64,000 nt of DNA, taken from the NCBI GenBank assembly GCA_021413735.1, contig JAIOPV010000254.1, positions 1 through 64,000 of the forward strand, in the 5' to 3' direction. Source of the stretch: Planctomycetota bacterium. Lineage in GTDB: Bacteria > Planctomycetota > Planctomycetia > Gemmatales > Gemmataceae. The notes under the pieces were generated by a model. The model saw only the letters and a program-made list of their open reading frames with translations, made no database searches and had not been told where the DNA came from. Of the stretch, positions 17,786 through 26,587 are shown piece by piece. How positions within the stretch are numbered: the first letter of the stretch is position 1; every line of letters begins with the position of its first letter. Position numbers and translations under genes: made by a program.

Positions 17786-18931
17786 TCACCCTTCCAACGA
17801 CATGAGTTCTCGCGGCAGAGTCGTGAGCAGACTCGCGCCGTGAGCGGTCACCAACACGTCGTCCTCGATTCGCACTCCGCCCCAACCAGGGATGTAGACA
17901 CCAGGCTCGATCGTGATGACCATGCCGGCTTCCAGGGTGTCCTCGGAGTTGGACCGCACGCGAGGAGCTTCGTGAACCTCCAAACCGATGCCGTGGCCCA
18001 ATCCGTGCGTGAAGTAGTCCGCCAGCTTCAGATCCTTCGCGCTGGACAACTGGGCGGAAGCGAACACCTTCCGGGCCGCGGCGTCCACTTCCTTCGCCTT
18101 CACCCCTGGCTTGATCGCCGCCAGTGCCGCATTCTGTGCCTGAAGTACCACTTCGTAGACTTCCTCGAATTTGACGCCGACTCGCTCGAACTTGTTGCGT
18201 CGGGTCGGAGACGTGCCAAATGGACTGCGGAGCGTTCGCGTGATATCCGATTTGTAAAGCATATCCGCGCCCCAATCGACGAGGATTTTCGTGCCGTCGC
18301 CGAGTGGCTTGCTCGTGGGCGGTGCATGCGGCAGAGCGCCGCGTTCGCCAACAGCAACAATCGGCGGGAATGACGACGACCGACCGCCTGCACGACGGAT
18401 GTAGTATTCGAGCGAATCCACCATCTCCTTTTCGGTGTCCGTTTCGCGAATGGTCGCCACGAACATGCGGAAGGCCCGCTCGGCGACACGCACAGCCTCC
18501 TTGATCTGTTCGATTTCCGCCGGGTCTTTGAGAATTCGTTGTTTTTCGATCACCCCGCTGACGGGAACGAACGTGACCTTGGGTGCCAGCATCTTGAACT
18601 GTTCGAGAACCCCGAGCGTAATCTGGTCTTCCTCGATAGCCACGGTCTTCACGCCGGATTTGTTCAGAACCTCAGCAGCCGCCTCATAGGTCGTCTTGTT
18701 GTGATTGCGAATGTGAGCGTCCAGCTCTGCGCACTCCTCCTTGATTTGCTCCTCGAAGCGAGTGTCGCTAATAACGACGCTATTCTTCGCGCTTCCGAAG
18801 TAGAAGCTGTCCTCACCCGTGAAGCCGGTGAGGTACGTCACGTTGACGGGATTGGTGACGAGGAACGCATCGGTCGAGGCTTTCTTCAGGTTCTGGACGA
18901 CAGTTTGGCGGCGTTGGAGTAAATAATTCAT
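17786..18931 (-). CDS. M24 metallopeptidase (Xaa-Pro aminopeptidase/dipeptidase type)
   Basis: 381 aa. The N-terminal creatinase-like domain (residues ~1-135) is followed by a pita-bread catalytic domain. The five metal ligands are visible: two Asp in LVDWGADMLYKSDITR, His in THGLGHGIGLEVHE, Glu in VITIEPGVY and Glu in GGVRIEDDVLV. Such enzymes remove N-terminal residues ahead of proline or split X-Pro dipeptides in the cytoplasm. It is the first gene of the M24 - accB - accC module, an arrangement shared widely in bacteria (often with efp between, which is absent here). ATG at 18931 gives MNYLLQRRQTVVQNL, a normal start for the family. Confidence 0.92.
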   Translation of the reverse strand: MNYLLQRRQTVVQNLKKASTDAFLVTNPVNVTYLTGFTGEDSFYFGSAKNSVVISDTRFEEQIKEECAELDAHIRNHNKTTYEAAAEVLNKSGVKTVAIEEDQITLGVLEQFKMLAPKVTFVPVSGVIEKQRILKDPAEIEQIKEAVRVAERAFRMFVATIRETDTEKEMVDSLEYYIRRAGGRSSSFPPIVAVGERGALPHAPPTSKPLGDGTKILVDWGADMLYKSDITRTLRSPFGTSPTRRNKFERVGVKFEEVYEVVLQAQNAALAAIKPGVKAKEVDAAARKVFASAQLSSAKDLKLADYFTHGLGHGIGLEVHEAPRVRSNSEDTLEAGMVITIEPGVYIPGWGGVRIEDDVLVTAHGASLLTTLPRELMSLEG

Positions 18932-19211
18932 ACGAGTGTAAGCCTGATCAGATAGGGATGTGGGTTGGGGATGTTCCCACTAAAGTATGGATACCGCGTC
19001 TGGCAGCATGCGACGGAATGGACACTTTACGCTCACAAGAGGGCGACGAGAAGTGACAAGTCAGCTTTTCTTGACACGGCAGCGCCCGGGTGATAGCGAT
19101 TATCCATCATACACCGGTACGGTCGTGGCTCTTTTAGCCTATTTTCCACAATCGTGAAGAAATCAGTGAAGTGCAGATGATTCTGACAACAATTTCTTCC
19201 CCTTGGGTGCC

Positions 19212-19709
19212 ATGCCAACGATTGACACAGCGACCGATCCCGCGATGCCCGACCTCCTGTGGATTGGCTATCACCCGCGAGCGATGGCGCCGCTTGTCGC
19301 ACTCATCGCGATTGTATCGGTGGTCGTGTGGACCGGTCGTTGGTATCTGGACGATTTTTCGCAACTCGCCGACGTGCTGGGTGGCTGGGCGATGTTCGGC
19401 CTTGCGTGGGGCGTGTGGCCGGCTCTCGTTGTCCTGTTTCTCTACCGCACCGTGACCTTCACCTATCGCCTGACGAATCGTGCCGTGTATGTGGATTTTG
19501 GGCCGCTGTTTTTGCCGGTCGCGCCAGTTCTCCTGAGCGAGCTTGATCTGGTCGTCGTTGGTGGTTGGTGGTTGCCCCGGCAACTCGGAGTGGGGTATGT
19601 CGAATTGCGGGCAGGCGAACGCGTGCTCCGGCTGAAGGGTGTCCCGTCCCCGGATTCGTTCGCGGAACGAATCCGAGCGATGAAGAACGCTACAAAACCG
19701 ACGGCGTGA
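19212..19709 (+). CDS. small membrane protein with PH-like domain
   Basis: 165 aa from ATG 19212 (a TTG three codons earlier is in frame). Two hydrophobic segments (MAPLVALIAIVSVVVW and MFGLAWGVWPALVVLFLY) are followed by FTYRLTNRAVYVDFGPL and then a beta-rich tail with a C-terminal helix. The pattern of two helices followed by YRLTNRAVYV is that of bacterial PH-domain (bPH2-like) membrane proteins. Their role is unknown; they may scaffold at the inner membrane. It stands alone between a 280-base gap and an LRR remnant. Confidence 0.7.
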   Translation: MPTIDTATDPAMPDLLWIGYHPRAMAPLVALIAIVSVVVWTGRWYLDDFSQLADVLGGWAMFGLAWGVWPALVVLFLYRTVTFTYRLTNRAVYVDFGPLFLPVAPVLLSELDLVVVGGWWLPRQLGVGYVELRAGERVLRLKGVPSPDSFAERIRAMKNATKPTA

Positions 19710-19724
19710 CCCAACAGCCATCAC

Positions 19725-19847
19725 GGCATGAGGTCCGTCACGATGCCGATTTTGGGGATGGCTTCGATCACCCGCTTGACGCCTTCAGTTGTTACTTTCG
19801 TCCCTTCAATGCTCAAATTGACGATCTTTCGGTTGTGACGCAAATCT
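19725..19847 (-). pseudogene. C-terminal remnant of leucine-rich-repeat protein
   Basis: Reading the minus strand from about 19840 to a TGA at ~19725-19727 gives RKIVNLSIEGTKVTTEGVKRV, then IEAIPKIGIVTDLMP. The GTKVTxxGVKxxxxAIP pattern is that of the last repeat of planctomycete leucine-rich-repeat proteins. The frame is closed by a stop about seven codons upstream and has no start, so only about 35-40 codons survive. Likely the stump of a deleted gene. Confidence 0.6.
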
Positions 19848-20386
19848 CATCCCTTGTCCGTTACTTCCGAGAGCTTCGCTGCACACGAATTTGACGCAAC
19901 GCCGGTCAAAAAGTGACAATCACCCACACAGAACTGCCGCAATCACGACCCAAATACCCAATACTCGCTCCGTTCCTTCTTCCTGTGAGTTGCGTTCGTC
20001 TCAACTGCTGCGAATCCCTGTCCACCGTGACCGAATTCTCAGCGGGCTGATGGACCACCCGCAAGACCAAACCGATCGTAAATCGACGACAACGCAAGCT
20101 GTCGTCGTTGAGTCACGCTCGCTCGTGCTTCAGTCTCCGTCGACCGCACAGCAACTGCAAGCGAAGGATTCACCGGACTGGAACGTGGCAAACGGCTGAC
20201 GGAGCGGTTTTTGTTTTCGAGGGCATGCACTTGACGGCGAAAGTCTCGTCGTTTACTGCCGCGTCTATGCGGGCAGTTCTATGGGCATACCTGGATAGAA
20301 CGGCTTGGTGTTTCGTTGTCCCCGTCAGGCCGAGGTGGTATTCTGCCCGAAGTCAATTCCCCACAATCCCGCACGAGAATACTCTC
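19848..20386. other. intergenic region, no gene recognised
   Basis: About 540 bases ahead of the FGE-like/sialidase-like gene. An in-frame extension of that gene from 20108 exists but lacks coding character (Cys, His and Ser-rich) and precedes an obvious signal peptide, so I treat it as non-coding. No RNA gene or strong hairpin seen. The downstream gene's promoter should be here. Confidence 0.5.
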
Positions 20387-22315
20387 ATGCCCTGGCTCGC
20401 AACGGCCATCACGTTCCTGTGTGGGACAACTGTCCTCGCTGCGGCCGAATTGCCGACGGGCAAGGAACACACCAACTCGCTCGGTATGAAACTGGTGAGG
20501 GTCGAGGCTGGCGAGTTCGTCATGGGTTCGGGCGAAGTTCCGCCGAGAACTCGCGAAGAGTGGGATGCACGCGAGTGGGACGAAGCACCGGCTCACAAGG
20601 TGAAGATCTCGAAACCCTGCTTCATGGGTGCAACTGAAGTCACCAACGTCCAGTACGAGCAGTTCGACCCCGAACACAAGAAACTCCGCGGCAAACACGG
20701 CGTCAGCAAACTCGACGATGAACCTGTTGTGATGGTGACCTGGCAGCAAGCGGTCGATTTCTGCGCCTGGCTCGCCAAGAAGGAAGGGAAGCCCTACCGG
20801 TTGCCGACCGAGGCTGAGTGGGAATACGCTTGCCGAGCGGGGACGACCACCGCGTACCACACCGGCGACACACTCACCCCGGAGCAGGCGAACTTCGGCG
20901 TCGCGACTAACGAAAAGAAGCGGCTCACCACTGTTGCTGTTGGCGGATACAAGCCAAACGCCTGGGGTTTGCACGACATGCACGGGAACATCGCCGAGTG
21001 GTGCCTCGACTGGTACGGTCCCTACGAAGCCGGCGAACAGAGCGACCCCGTCGGTCGGGCAGACGGCTGGGCACGGGTGACACGCGGTTGGAGTTACTTG
21101 CCGGCTTCGCACAAGCTCGGGGCAGTTCGTTACTGCCGTTCGGCGAACCGCTCGGGACACTTACCAGACGACGCGAATCGCGTCACAGGGTTCCGCGTCG
21201 TTCTGGGCGAGATGCCGACGACGAAGCCTCTGCCGGTGGCCGAACCGCCTTTGAACCAGCGAGATGTGAAACAAGGCCCGGCTCCGAAGGATGGCCCCGA
21301 CGCGACGAAGCCATACTTCGCGGATTTGGCGAAGGGGCTGTCGGTGCCGAAGGATATGTGGGGGCCGATTTACGGTGCGTGGAACCACTTCTCGACGATC
21401 GCCGTTTGCCCCAATGGCGACCTGCTGGCGGTCTGGTACACCTGCACCCAGGAAGAGGGGCGTGAGTGCGCCCAAGCGGCGTGCCGACTCCGCGCCGGCT
21501 CAGATAAGTGGGACACGCCTTCGTTCTTCTTCGGCACACCAGACTGTAACACGCACGCCCCGGTTCTGCTCTCCGACGGCAAACGCCTTTACCACTTCTT
21601 CACGCAGTCGTTCGCGGGCTGGGACGACGCTGCCGACTGCATGCGGGTCTCGGAGGACAGCGGCGCAACGTGGTCGAAACCTCGCGTGATATTGAGCCGC
21701 GAAGATCCGTTGCGGATGAGCCAGCCGTGTTCGGCGTTCGTGGCCGCGAACGGAAAACTCGTCCTGGCTGTGGATGGCGACTTCGGCCATCGCGACGAAC
21801 GCATCATGACCAGCGCCGACGGCGGCAAGACGTGGACAGTCAGCAAGGGTGATCTCCGCAAGGCGGCCGGAAAGTACGCAATCCATCCTGCGAGCGTCCA
21901 GCGAGCCGATGGTGCGTTCCTGACCTTCCTCCGCGGACCCGACCCGATGCCAGCATTCGCATCGAAAGACGAGGGCGAAACGTGGGAGCCAGTGCCGACG
22001 CCGTTCCCCGGAATCTCCGTCGGTCAGAAGGCGGCGGCGCTAAAGCTCGCGGGCGGCGGATTGCTTCTGTGCAGTTTCGACAACAAGAAGCAACTATTCG
22101 GCGGCGGAACGTTTGCGGCGCTGTCGTTCGACGACGGAAAGACATGGCCGCACGTCCGCAAAGTGGAAGGCCCGACAGGTTACATGTCGCTGGCGCAAGG
22201 CCCGAACGGTGTGATCTACCTTCTCGGACCCAACGGGAGCAACATCCGCTGCGTGGCGTTCAACGAGGCGTGGCTCAGGGATGGGAAGCCGCTGAAGCCG
22301 AACGACAACAAGTAA
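20387..22315 (+). CDS. exported FGE-like/sulfatase-modifying domain fused to sialidase-like propeller
   Basis: 642 aa from ATG 20387, where MPWLATAITFLCGTTVLAAA is a signal peptide. Residues ~25-285 are a formylglycine-generating-enzyme-like (SUMF1) domain: NSLGMKLVRVEAGEFVMGS, ATEVTNVQYEQF, YRLPTEAEWEYACRAGT, MHGNIAEWCLDWYGPY and VTRGWSYLP. Residues ~320-640 resemble a sialidase/BNR propeller with four Asp-box motifs: SEDSGATW (~422), SADGGKTW (~476), SKDEGETW (~527) and SFDDGKTW (~580). FGE-like domains in planctomycetes are often non-enzymatic sugar- or ligand-binding modules; the Cys pair needed for oxidation is not obvious. Likely a periplasmic or surface glycan-degrading or binding protein. 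It is followed 78 bases later by an aldo/keto reductase. Confidence 0.85.
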   Translation: MPWLATAITFLCGTTVLAAAELPTGKEHTNSLGMKLVRVEAGEFVMGSGEVPPRTREEWDAREWDEAPAHKVKISKPCFMGATEVTNVQYEQFDPEHKKLRGKHGVSKLDDEPVVMVTWQQAVDFCAWLAKKEGKPYRLPTEAEWEYACRAGTTTAYHTGDTLTPEQANFGVATNEKKRLTTVAVGGYKPNAWGLHDMHGNIAEWCLDWYGPYEAGEQSDPVGRADGWARVTRGWSYLPASHKLGAVRYCRSANRSGHLPDDANRVTGFRVVLGEMPTTKPLPVAEPPLNQRDVKQGPAPKDGPDATKPYFADLAKGLSVPKDMWGPIYGAWNHFSTIAVCPNGDLLAVWYTCTQEEGRECAQAACRLRAGSDKWDTPSFFFGTPDCNTHAPVLLSDGKRLYHFFTQSFAGWDDAADCMRVSEDSGATWSKPRVILSREDPLRMSQPCSAFVAANGKLVLAVDGDFGHRDERIMTSADGGKTWTVSKGDLRKAAGKYAIHPASVQRADGAFLTFLRGPDPMPAFASKDEGETWEPVPTPFPGISVGQKAAALKLAGGGLLLCSFDNKKQLFGGGTFAALSFDDGKTWPHVRKVEGPTGYMSLAQGPNGVIYLLGPNGSNIRCVAFNEAWLRDGKPLKPNDNK

Positions 22316-22393
22316 GACGGGACTCGGGATCGACCGGGCGAGACGAACCCGATGAGTCCACCGGGAAGCAACCAACGCGGGAATGGAGGTAGA

Positions 22394-23209
22394 ATGAGCA
22401 TGACCTTCCCTCTTGGCGGCGATTTGCCTGTGAACCGAGTCGGTTACGGCGCAATGCGTCTGTGCGCTCAGCCAGGCAACTTCGGTCGCTTCCCCGACTG
22501 GGAGGCCGGTAAGCGGTTACTTCGCCGTGCCGTCGAACTGGGCGTCAATTTCATCGACACCGCCCACGCATATGGCCCGTCTTGCAACGAAGAACTGATC
22601 GGCGAAGCACTCACGCCGTACCCGGCTGGACTCGTGATCGCGACAAAGGGAGGCGTTGAAAAGACGGCACCAGACAAAGTCTTCCCGGACGGACGACCGG
22701 AAACCATCCGGCGTCGCTGCGAAGAAAGCCTGCGTCTGCTTCGTGTCCAACGCATCGACCTCTATCAACTTCACCGGCCTGACCCAAACGTACCGTTCGC
22801 CGACAGCGTGGGCGCGATCGCAGAACTACGCCTCGAAGGGAAGGTGCGGCACGTCGGCTTGTCGAACGTCACGGTTGCGCAGATCGAGGAAGCACGAGGA
22901 ATCGTGCCGATCGCGTCCGTGCAGAACCGCTACAACCTGCTCGAACGAGCTGACGATCCGGCAGTTGATTACTGCGCCGTGCACGGAATCGCGTATTTAC
23001 CCTGGGGACCGCTCGCGGCGAAGCCCTTCGCACCCGATGCTCCGCTTGCACGCACACATGGTGCGCTGGCCTGGCTGCTCCGGCGATCGCCGAACATCAT
23101 CGTTATCCCCGGTACGACTTCGCTTGCGCACTTGGAGGAGAACGTTCGTGCTGGAAGGCTGATGCTGTCCGACGAGGAGTTTGCTGCGATCTCGGCCAAC
23201 AACGCGTGA
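22394..23209 (+). CDS. aldo/keto reductase
   Basis: 271 aa. The catalytic tetrad is readable: Asp55 and Tyr60 in NFIDTAHAYGP, Lys85 in VIATKGG, His127 in DLYQLHRPDP. The late block IIVIPGTTSLAHLEENV binds NADP. It reduces an aldehyde or ketone with NAD(P)H in the cytoplasm; the substrate is not evident. The start is ATG 22394, with GGAGGT five bases upstream; the longer frame from 22352 is rejected. It may be co-transcribed with the upstream FGE-like/sialidase-like gene (78-base gap), which would fit carbohydrate processing. Confidence 0.93.
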   Translation: MSMTFPLGGDLPVNRVGYGAMRLCAQPGNFGRFPDWEAGKRLLRRAVELGVNFIDTAHAYGPSCNEELIGEALTPYPAGLVIATKGGVEKTAPDKVFPDGRPETIRRRCEESLRLLRVQRIDLYQLHRPDPNVPFADSVGAIAELRLEGKVRHVGLSNVTVAQIEEARGIVPIASVQNRYNLLERADDPAVDYCAVHGIAYLPWGPLAAKPFAPDAPLARTHGALAWLLRRSPNIIVIPGTTSLAHLEENVRAGRLMLSDEEFAAISANNA

Positions 23210-23354
23210 CCAGTTCGACGAGCCGATCGGTCAACTCTTCGGTTTCGCCTGGTGCTCGTTGACCCACTTCAGTTTCGGCGACGGAGAAATTCCGAACCAT
23301 GCTCGTTCCGTCATCCGGTTCGATCGCTGGCGATGGGTCCTCCGGTTGACCTAT

Positions 23355-24752
23355 TCATTCGACGAGGTAAACCACCTGAGCCTTGCCTGCCAGGGTTGGG
23401 ACAACGAGTCCCACACTTCCTGACGCACCTGTTGCTACAAATTTCCCGACCACAAATTGCGATTGAAATATGCCTGGACCAACCGCCGTTAGTTGTGCCC
23501 ACCGAGCATAGGCAGTGCCAGAGATCGTGTCGCCGCTCGCGTTACGCTTCAGCACGATCGGTTTCGTATTCCACCGGCGTTGATAGATGAGGTACCCAGC
23601 GAACGGGCTCTCCGATCCGGTAAGTGAAGTCAGATTCAAGTTACCCGCATCGATGTTGATGTCGCCAAAGGTTACACTCATGTCCGTTCCGAGTTGGTTA
23701 CCATCGCTTTTGTCCGGACCGCCGGTCGTCGCGGCGTAGTTGCTCCCGGTGTTGTAAAACATCACGCCAGTGCCCACGATCGTTCCCGTCGTGGAGAGGT
23801 TCAATGCGTGTCCAGCATGACCCCCACGAAGAACATAAATCCCAGCCTGAAATGTCACGGTCCCAGGTCCACCTGTGACCTCGATAGACCCATAGATGCC
23901 GGGCGACAGACTCACGCTTTCCCCGCTGGTGAGGAGGATTGAGACATCCTGCGGGGCGTCGTGGTTTTGGCCGTCGGCTCCTGGATAAACAGCTAACACG
24001 CCATTCGCGGTCGTCGGCGTTGCAAGATTCAGGAAGGGATCGCTCATGAGCAACTCACTTGCCTTCAGACACGCCGCACCAGCTGCGGTGCGGTAACTGG
24101 CTGGAGTGTCCACACCACCAACAACCCGGAGGCGGTCGGCTCGCACCGTTCCGCCGTTCAGGACTCGTGCGGCCGGACCAAGAACCCCCAGATTCACCGT
24201 CGCGCCCGCTTCATCGACTCCAGTCCCTTGTGAGTTCACCCAAACTCGACCTCCGACCGTCAGAGTGACTCCATCGACTGTGAGTCCCGGGCCCGCGCTC
24301 GGATCGAGTGCGGAAATGAGTTCCTTGGGAGCGCCAAGTTCGGAACCTGCAACAGCACGCGAGACAGCTTGTGGGTTCGTTGGCCCTGATAGTACCTGGA
24401 TGAACCAGGTGTTCACAGGGACCGTAACAATTACTTCCGAGTAGCGGGTATCTCCCACATTGACGCCAAGGCTCGGGGGTGAGTTGACAACGACCGTTGC
24501 GCCCGTGAGTCGATGCTGCGTTCGGACAATTTCTTCTGCTGCGGCAAGGGCTGTTGCGCTGGATTCGCCTGCGAGCAGTTTCATCGCGACCACTCTCGAA
24601 GCAGCGTCGGCGGCGTTCTGACCCTGTCGGCGTCCAGCGAACAACGCACCGGCGTCGAGGACCAACGCAATCATTCCGCACAACGCAGGGAGGAGGAGCG
24701 AGACGAGAACGAGGACTTTCCCCGAGCGCGGGTTGCTTTGAAGTCGATGCAT
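23355..24752 (-). CDS. TadG-like Flp pilus assembly protein
   Basis: 465 aa from ATG 24752; the frame is open from 24821 but the earlier residues lack coding character. The N-terminus (SGKVLVLVSLLLPALCGMIALVLDAGALFAGRRQGQ broken into KVLVLVSLLLPALCGMIAL then VLDAG) is the TadE/G-like anchor, with AADAASRVVAM following as in TadG-type pilus assembly proteins. The rest is beta-rich and Gly/Ser/Thr-rich, without a recognisable von Willebrand domain. It is the last gene of the Tad operon and its start is 12 bases past the stop of the preceding pseudopilin-like gene. Predicted inner-membrane anchored and periplasmic. Confidence 0.8.
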   Translation of the reverse strand: MHRLQSNPRSGKVLVLVSLLLPALCGMIALVLDAGALFAGRRQGQNAADAASRVVAMKLLAGESSATALAAAEEIVRTQHRLTGATVVVNSPPSLGVNVGDTRYSEVIVTVPVNTWFIQVLSGPTNPQAVSRAVAGSELGAPKELISALDPSAGPGLTVDGVTLTVGGRVWVNSQGTGVDEAGATVNLGVLGPAARVLNGGTVRADRLRVVGGVDTPASYRTAAGAACLKASELLMSDPFLNLATPTTANGVLAVYPGADGQNHDAPQDVSILLTSGESVSLSPGIYGSIEVTGGPGTVTFQAGIYVLRGGHAGHALNLSTTGTIVGTGVMFYNTGSNYAATTGGPDKSDGNQLGTDMSVTFGDINIDAGNLNLTSLTGSESPFAGYLIYQRRWNTKPIVLKRNASGDTISGTAYARWAQLTAVGPGIFQSQFVVGKFVATGASGSVGLVVPTLAGKAQVVYLVE

Positions 24753-24763
24753 GGCAGCTTCTG

Positions 24764-25210
24764 TTAGTGCGAAATAATGGCTGTGGAAATCGTGGTGAGG
24801 GTGACTGGACCACCTCCCCACAACTGAGGAAAAGTGGGTTGGTAAGGAGTCTGGACTGTCACCCGCACACGCGAGCCGGGTTCGTTGTCACCATCGGGCC
24901 ACTCGACTGTCACGGTCACACTCTCGGGAGCAAGACCACAGAGTTGTGCACGGATCTCAGATGGGAAGGCGCCAGAATCACTGGCGAGAGTCGGACCAGT
25001 GGTGTCTGGCCCCCAAGAGCCGAGTGTTGCCGCTTCGGATCCGTGAACTGATGCGACTCGTGTTCCGTGGCGGGCAACGTACGACAAGATGTGCTTTCGA
25101 TAAAGCGCCATGCTGAGATCGAGCATCGCCACGATGAAACTGAGCAACACCGCGAGGACGATGACACCCTCAACAGTCGTCGCACCGCGGCGATGATTAG
25201 CGCGTCTCAT
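24764..25210 (-). CDS. TadE-like pseudopilin (second copy)
   Basis: 148 aa. A short positive N-terminus (MRRANHRRGATTVEGVIVLA) leads into one membrane helix (VLAVLLSFIVAMLDLSMALY), then a periplasmic beta-rich part (ESVTVTVEWPDGD, SRVRVTVQTPYQP). This is the TadE-like layout; the Glu in TTVEG corresponds to the conserved Glu of Flp/TadE-type pseudopilins. It lies between another TadE-like gene and the TadG-like gene in the Tad operon. Two TadE-like copies may serve as minor pseudopilins TadE and TadF. Confidence 0.82.
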   Translation of the reverse strand: MRRANHRRGATTVEGVIVLAVLLSFIVAMLDLSMALYRKHILSYVARHGTRVASVHGSEAATLGSWGPDTTGPTLASDSGAFPSEIRAQLCGLAPESVTVTVEWPDGDNEPGSRVRVTVQTPYQPTFPQLWGGGPVTLTTISTAIISH

Positions 25211-25234
25211 GGTCCAATTCCGCGACGGAGTGAT

Positions 25235-25657
25235 TCAGGGTCGGCTCAGAGGCATCACGGTAACCCGTTGAACAGTCACTGATGTTGGGAGTCCTGGCCA
25301 GCGGGTCACCATCTCGAATGGATACGACACAGTCACTGCGACTCTGGCATCGGTCCCGGTCCCAGTTGTGATGATTACAACTGTCAATGAGGATGGATCG
25401 AAGGAGGTCATTCCCGCCATTTCGTTCACAGCTGCCTGACGGACTCGCTCTTCCCACCGTTCGCGTGTAGCTGTGGTGTAAGGGTGTGTGCTACCAAATT
25501 CACCTGCCGAACGAGCCGCACTTATCACCGTGAGATCGACATGGACAATGCGCCCAAAGTCCACGCCGCCGAGAATCATGAGCGCCAGAAATGGGAGAAC
25601 GAAGGCGAATTCCGTCGCTGCGAGTGCTTGGCGTTTGGTTCTCGGATACGCGATCAT
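25235..25657 (-). CDS. TadE-like pseudopilin (first copy)
   Basis: 140 aa. Positive N-terminus followed by ALAATEFAFVLPFLALMILGGVDF, with the conserved Glu after AAT, then a periplasmic domain (LTVVIITTGTGTDARVAVTVSYPFEMV). This is a classic TadE-like pseudopilin with one membrane helix. It overlaps the upstream tadC by four bases, so the two are translationally coupled. It is thought to be cleaved by the Tad prepilin peptidase, which is not encoded in the window. Confidence 0.88.
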   Translation of the reverse strand: MIAYPRTKRQALAATEFAFVLPFLALMILGGVDFGRIVHVDLTVISAARSAGEFGSTHPYTTATRERWEERVRQAAVNEMAGMTSFDPSSLTVVIITTGTGTDARVAVTVSYPFEMVTRWPGLPTSVTVQRVTVMPLSRP

Positions 25658-26577
25658 TTTGTGGTTTTGGAGAAGAGGCTTAGGGTCTGGATAATCATCG
25701 GACCAAGGATGATGGCGAGGACACCCGGGAAGATGAACAACAATGTCGGGAACAGGATTGCGGTTGCTGCCTTGTGTGCTGCTTCTTCAGCTTGGAGTAC
25801 CCGCTTCGCACGGAGTTGATCCGCGAGCGCAAGAAGCGCCGGGACCAGCTCAGTCCCCAGTCGTTCAGCTTGTCCAACCACCGAAGCGAGACTCACGAGT
25901 TCGTCCAGATCGGTCCGATCGGCGAAGTGACGCAGGGCATCACCTCCCGAGAGTCCAATTTCGACTTCACGCTCCACCAGTTTGAGATCGCGCCACAAAT
26001 TGGGGTGGGACTCTTCCAGATCCGCAGTGACGATTCGCCACGCAGCCAGGAGGGAGGTTCCTCCTTCAAGACACAGAATCAAGATGTCGAAGAAATCTGG
26101 GAGCCCCCGCCGGAGGTCGGACTGCCGAGTTTTCCTGCGGGCGCCAAGCCAGAATCCCGGCGTCACGAACCCGATCCCACTTGCGAAGGTCGCGCCGATC
26201 GCGGCATTGGTCATCGTCACTTTCCCAGTGAGACCCAAACCGATCGCCAGAGGCCACGGCAAAAGAGCCAGGGCGATTTGGACCGCCAGATACACGGCCG
26301 GAGCCTGCACTTGATAGAGTCCCGCATGTGCGAGTTTCTTCCGAAGAACCTCCGAGCGATAACTGTTGATTGGGAGCAAGGGCGTGGCGACACGAGCCGC
26401 CAGAGCTGCCAACCGAGCAAGAGTCCCGCGAGGCGGTGCTTCTTCGGGGTGCCCCGCGAGAACCGCCACTCTCGCCGCGACGCGGTCTTGTTCGTCTGAT
26501 CCTAACGAGGAAAGGGCGAAGACCATCCCAACCACTGCGAGGAATATCAACACACTTAGCGGATCGATTGACGGCAT
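25654..26577 (-). CDS. tadC: Tad pilus inner-membrane platform protein TadC
   Basis: 307 aa. Begins with a membrane helix (SVLIFLAVVGMVFALSSLG), has two further helices near residues 95-145, a type II secretion F-domain (DFFDILILCLEGGTSLLAAW, then LSGGDALRHFADRTDLDELVSL) and C-terminal helices (ATAILFPTLLFIFPGVLAII). It forms the inner-membrane platform with TadB for Flp pilus assembly driven by TadA. It lies 10 bases after tadB and overlaps the next gene by four bases. Motif GLSLE-like residues in TadB and LSGGD here are the F-domain hallmarks. Confidence 0.92.
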   Translation of the reverse strand: MPSIDPLSVLIFLAVVGMVFALSSLGSDEQDRVAARVAVLAGHPEEAPPRGTLARLAALAARVATPLLPINSYRSEVLRKKLAHAGLYQVQAPAVYLAVQIALALLPWPLAIGLGLTGKVTMTNAAIGATFASGIGFVTPGFWLGARRKTRQSDLRRGLPDFFDILILCLEGGTSLLAAWRIVTADLEESHPNLWRDLKLVEREVEIGLSGGDALRHFADRTDLDELVSLASVVGQAERLGTELVPALLALADQLRAKRVLQAEEAAHKAATAILFPTLLFIFPGVLAIILGPMIIQTLSLFSKTTK

Positions 26578-26587
26578 GGCTTCCCTG

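Noticed and set aside
18932-19211. RNA gene in the gap after the M24 peptidase
   Set aside because: No tRNA cloverleaf, no T-loop sequence and no strong hairpin could be found on either strand.
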